Part shown: one piece after another, positions 5,364-7,767 of the stretch
Position numbering within the stretch: the first letter of the stretch is position 1
Layout: every line of letters starts with the position of its first letter
DNA from: Lachnospiraceae bacterium
GTDB taxonomy: Bacteria > Bacillota > Clostridia > Lachnospirales > Lachnospiraceae
Assembly: GCA_003519685.1 (NCBI GenBank)
Contig: DOWG01000005.1
Coordinates: 839 to 8,605, forward strand
Direction of reading: 5' to 3'
Length of the DNA: 7,767 nucleotides
The notes under the pieces: generated by a model
The model's input: the letters and a program-made list of their open reading frames with translations, nothing else
Told to the model about the DNA's origin: nothing
The model's database searches: none
Made by a program: the position numbers and the translations under genes

Positions 5364-6569
5364 ATGAAGAAGAAGTATTCACCCGCCTTCCAACTAACCG
5401 TAAAATATGCTTTACTGCAATCCTTATTCTGGATAATTTTTGCTATTATCGGATCCTTTGCAAATGTATACCTGTTGGACAGGGGCTTTTACAATACCGA
5501 GATCGGTATCATATTATCTGCCGGAGCGGTTCTTTCTATCGTATTCCAATCGATGATTGCCGCTCTGGTTGATAAGTATCAGAAAGTTCAATTAAAATAT
5601 GTAATTTTAGTCCTATTGTTCCTGCTTCTCCTATCGATTGCAAATCTCGGTTTTCATCAGAATAACAGATTAATAACAGGCGGCAGTTACATCCTGATTT
5701 TTACGATACTTGACTCGATGGTTTCATTTTTAAATTCGTTTGCAATGGAATATATCAATCTTGGAATTGATCTTAACTATGGACTGGCAAGGGGAATGGG
5801 CTCAATCAGTTTTGCTTTTATAGCTTATATTATAGGACTTGTTATCGCAAAACTCAGTTCAAGTATCATCCTGCCGGCATCCATGCTTGCTGTTGTCATA
5901 ATGCTTGGGATCACCCTTAGTTTTAGATTGCCTTATACCTACATAGAAGCCAGACAAAACGAAACAGCAGTTCATGGTGCAGGCAAGGAGGGGCAGAGTT
6001 TTTTCACCTTTTTTATTCAATATCGCAGGTTCTTTTTGCTGCTCATTGGTTTCTCCCTGCTTTATATCGGTCACAGTTTCATTAATACCTATCATATCAA
6101 TATCATTCAGAATGTCGGCGGCAATAGCTCCAATATGGGTTTATCCATCTCCATTGCAGCAATCGTGGAACTGCCTGCCATGGCTTCCTTTGCCTTTTTA
6201 TCCTCCAAAGTGAAATGCTCTACTCTCATCAAAATAGGTGCTGCCTTTTTTACGATAAAGGCGCTGCTCACCTTTGCCGCACCGAGTATCGGTTTTATCT
6301 ATTTCTCCATGGTGTTCCAGATGGGATCTTTTGCTTTATTCACACCGGCTTCTATCTATTATGTTAATAAAATAATGGACCAGTCAAACAGGGTAAAAGG
6401 GCAGGCCATCCTTGGCGCCGCCACCTTAGGTATCGGAGGAACCTTAGGCAATTTCATCGGCGGCAAAATATTGGATGCCTTTCCTGTAAGTGTTATGCTT
6501 GCTGTGGGGCTCATTCTTTCAATCATCGGATTTGTTATTACACTTATCTTCACCGATCGTAATGTTTAG
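5364..6569 (+). CDS. Major facilitator superfamily transporter (MFS_1-like)
   Basis: Integral membrane secondary transporter of 401 residues with about twelve hydrophobic segments, six in each half, separated by a hydrophilic loop (about 190-220). The N-terminal half shows FANVYLLDRGFYNTEIGIIL (32-51) after helix 1 and LARGMGSISFAFIAYIIGLV (141-160) at helix 5; that Arg-Gly-x-Gly-Ser pattern resembles the R.WGS.GF signature of the LacY/nucleoside:H+ symporter-like MFS group (Pfam MFS_1_like), more than drug:H+ antiporters. The loop between helices 2 and 3 is DKYQKVQLKYV rather than the full GxxxDRxGRR motif. The second half ends with GAATLGIGGTLGNFIGGKIL (351-370). ATG at 5364 has AAGGAG (5352-5357) six bases upstream. 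It follows the MATE gene by 27 nt, so the two form an operon. Direction and substrate of transport are unknown. Confidence 0.92.
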   Translation: MKKKYSPAFQLTVKYALLQSLFWIIFAIIGSFANVYLLDRGFYNTEIGIILSAGAVLSIVFQSMIAALVDKYQKVQLKYVILVLLFLLLLSIANLGFHQNNRLITGGSYILIFTILDSMVSFLNSFAMEYINLGIDLNYGLARGMGSISFAFIAYIIGLVIAKLSSSIILPASMLAVVIMLGITLSFRLPYTYIEARQNETAVHGAGKEGQSFFTFFIQYRRFFLLLIGFSLLYIGHSFINTYHINIIQNVGGNSSNMGLSISIAAIVELPAMASFAFLSSKVKCSTLIKIGAAFFTIKALLTFAAPSIGFIYFSMVFQMGSFALFTPASIYYVNKIMDQSNRVKGQAILGAATLGIGGTLGNFIGGKILDAFPVSVMLAVGLILSIIGFVITLIFTDRNV

Positions 6570-6577
6570 GTGATTTG

Positions 6578-6599
6578 CCAAGGTGTGAATAGTAACGCC
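6578..6599 (+). repeat. Copy 2 of the short direct repeat, between convergent genes
   Basis: This copy (core AGGTGTGAATAGTAAC, 6581-6596) matches positions 1-22 at 19 of 22 bases. It fills most of the 34-bp gap between the MFS stop codon and the stop codon of the convergent heptad-repeat gene. GGTGT (6582-6586) could pair with ACGCC (6595-6599), but this pairing is not kept in copy 1 and there is no U-tract, so it is not a normal terminator. Confidence 0.5.
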
Positions 6600-6603
6600 G
6601 TTC

Positions 6604-7767
6604 TTATTCGTTATCGTTCTCTGGCATTTCGACCGCACCGGTCTTGTAGATGAATTTTACAGCGCCATCCATCTCATCACTGATTCCGGCAAAGGACTTG
6701 TAATCTTTCGATACATCTGCCGTTGCACGAATTCTTGTAAGCAGACCGTCCAGATCACCGTCTACCGCATCAATCAGCTTCTGTACACCCTTTTCATTAA
6801 ATTCCTTGAGTCCGTCGGAAAGCTGGAGTGCTCCGTCTTTCAGCTGTGCCACACCGTCGATGAGCGCGCCGCTGCCCTCTTGTAAAGCACCAAGACCGGT
6901 ATACAGCTCTTCTGCGCCGTTCTTAAGTCCAGTGGTACCTTTCTTTAGGGAAGCGGTCGCATTTTTTAATTCCCTTGCGCCGGAGCTTGCCTCTGCAACG
7001 CCGCCCGTATAGGTGATGAGCCCCTGATAGAATTGATTATAGCCATCCAACTGCGTTTTCAGGGAGGCGATTCCGGATGCTCCGGATTTGGCACTCTCTA
7101 CTGCTTTATTAATCTGTGCCTTTACTTCCTCCGAGCCCATTTTCTGCTCGGTCAGATCCTTAATTTGCTGTTCCGTATTCTTCGTGATCTGTTTCTGAAT
7201 CTCTTTTTGCGCCATCTGCCCTTCCACTGCCGCATTGATCTTTGCCTGAGCGTCTGCAGGAATCTTTCCTGCATTCACAGCGGCTTCATACTGCTTTGCT
7301 GTCATCGGCTGACCTGCTGCTTTGAGAACACCTTCCAGAACCTTCTCCCGAACAGCCGCCTCTACTTTCGTACGAATAACCGTTTCCTGTGCACGGACCG
7401 CCTCTTCTACCTTACTGTATGCCTGATCGTATGCCAGCTTATACACTGTTTTTTCATCTAGACTGGATAAAACGCCATTTAAAACCGTGGCATAGTTATC
7501 TATAGTCAGTTTTTTCACCGTAAGTCCGGCATCGGCAAGCTGTGTATTCGCCATGGAAAGCAGTGATTCAAATACCTGCTTAGCTCCGCCATTCAGCGTG
7601 GTGTTATTCGAAGATAAGGTGTCAAGTCCGCCGGCCAGTTTTGCTGCTCCGGACTGTAACTGTGCAGCACCGCCGTCCAGGTCTTTATTGCCTTTCGCAA
7701 GCTTTCCTGCTCCGGTAACCAACTGGTTAATTCCTTCCTTCATTTCACCGGACTTATCCAGTAAAAC
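6604..7767 (-). CDS. Leu-x-x-Gly heptad-repeat surface protein, C-terminal part (incomplete at right edge)
   Basis: The gene runs off the right edge; the frame is still open at 7767 (VLLDKSGE precedes the first visible Met at 7743), so that Met is unlikely to be the start. At least 387 residues are visible. Counting from the Met at 7743, residues 4-50 and about 246-312 carry seven-residue repeats of the form L..GA..L..G (GAAQLQSGAAKLAGGL; GALIDGVAQLKDGALQLSDG). Between them, about 60-240 is Ala/Gln/Lys/Glu-rich helix, probably long coiled coil. No membrane segment is visible. The end, YKSFAGISDEMDGAVKFIYK (349-368), precedes an acidic tail. Such repeats are typical of the extracytoplasmic parts of YhgE/Pip-type and MMPL/RND-type membrane proteins of Firmicutes, so membrane segments are expected in the missing N-terminal part. 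Which of the two it is cannot be decided here. It converges with the MFS gene and shows no obvious terminator of its own. Confidence 0.85.
   Translation of the reverse strand, partial: VLLDKSGEMKEGINQLVTGAGKLAKGNKDLDGGAAQLQSGAAKLAGGLDTLSSNNTTLNGGAKQVFESLLSMANTQLADAGLTVKKLTIDNYATVLNGVLSSLDEKTVYKLAYDQAYSKVEEAVRAQETVIRTKVEAAVREKVLEGVLKAAGQPMTAKQYEAAVNAGKIPADAQAKINAAVEGQMAQKEIQKQITKNTEQQIKDLTEQKMGSEEVKAQINKAVESAKSGASGIASLKTQLDGYNQFYQGLITYTGGVAEASSGARELKNATASLKKGTTGLKNGAEELYTGLGALQEGSGALIDGVAQLKDGALQLSDGLKEFNEKGVQKLIDAVDGDLDGLLTRIRATADVSKDYKSFAGISDEMDGAVKFIYKTGAVEMPENDNE

Noticed and set aside
5312..5572. Open frame of 86 codons across the MATE/MFS junction
   Set aside because: It overlaps the MATE end and the MFS start in another frame, lacks a ribosome binding site, and has no protein-like features.
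7033..7461. Plus-strand frame of 142 codons opposite the heptad-repeat gene
   Set aside because: It is the mirror of the repetitive coding sequence on the minus strand; its Cys/Leu/Phe-rich composition is a by-product and it has no start signal.
1..7767. CRISPR array, toxin-antitoxin pair, phage or transposon genes
   Set aside because: No regularly spaced repeats, recombinase, transposase or paired small toxin/antitoxin frames were found on either strand.

Overview
The window looks like chromosomal DNA of a low-to-middle-GC Gram-positive anaerobe of the Clostridia, most likely Lachnospiraceae. The evidence is strong GGAGG-type ribosome binding sites, TTG starts with good Shine-Dalgarno sequences on two genes, consensus TTGACA/TATAAT promoters, and protein types common in that family (Leu-x-x-Gly heptad surface proteins, small helical 'KLGD' proteins, MATE pumps). 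The family assignment is inference, since there is no rRNA or marker gene here.

Layout. Positions 1-232 are a non-coding leader region. It holds a repeat copy at the left edge, a possible hairpin, and a consensus promoter with an unusual 19-nt spacer and a dyad in the spacer. It drives a RimJ/RimL-like GNAT acetyltransferase (233-742), possibly through a 12-codon leader peptide that overlaps the GNAT start as TAATG. An AT-rich intergenic region with several dyads precedes a MerR-family regulator with a GyrI-like C-terminal domain (889-1635). prfC (release factor 3, 1702-3291) follows with its own promoter. A bidirectional terminator (3307-3370) separates prfC from a convergent small helical protein gene (3453-3746, minus). 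A divergent control region (3747-3953) then leads to a two-gene transporter operon, MATE (3954-5336) and MFS (5364-6569). This converges on the 3' part of a heptad-repeat surface protein on the minus strand (6604 to the right edge, incomplete).

How it works together. The GNAT promoter has the 19-nt geometry typical of MerR-activated promoters, and a MerR-type regulator with a probable small-molecule-binding domain lies just downstream. The simplest reading is a ligand-responsive GNAT/MerR pair. The MATE/MFS pair looks like an export operon of unknown substrate. prfC is a housekeeping translation-termination gene. I see no CRISPR array, transposase, phage gene, tRNA or rRNA.

Nothing here is a clear new system. 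The observations most worth checking are the MerR-type promoter plus leader on the GNAT gene, the 22-bp repeat (19/22 identical) present at both ends of the block, and the odd C-terminus of the small protein.
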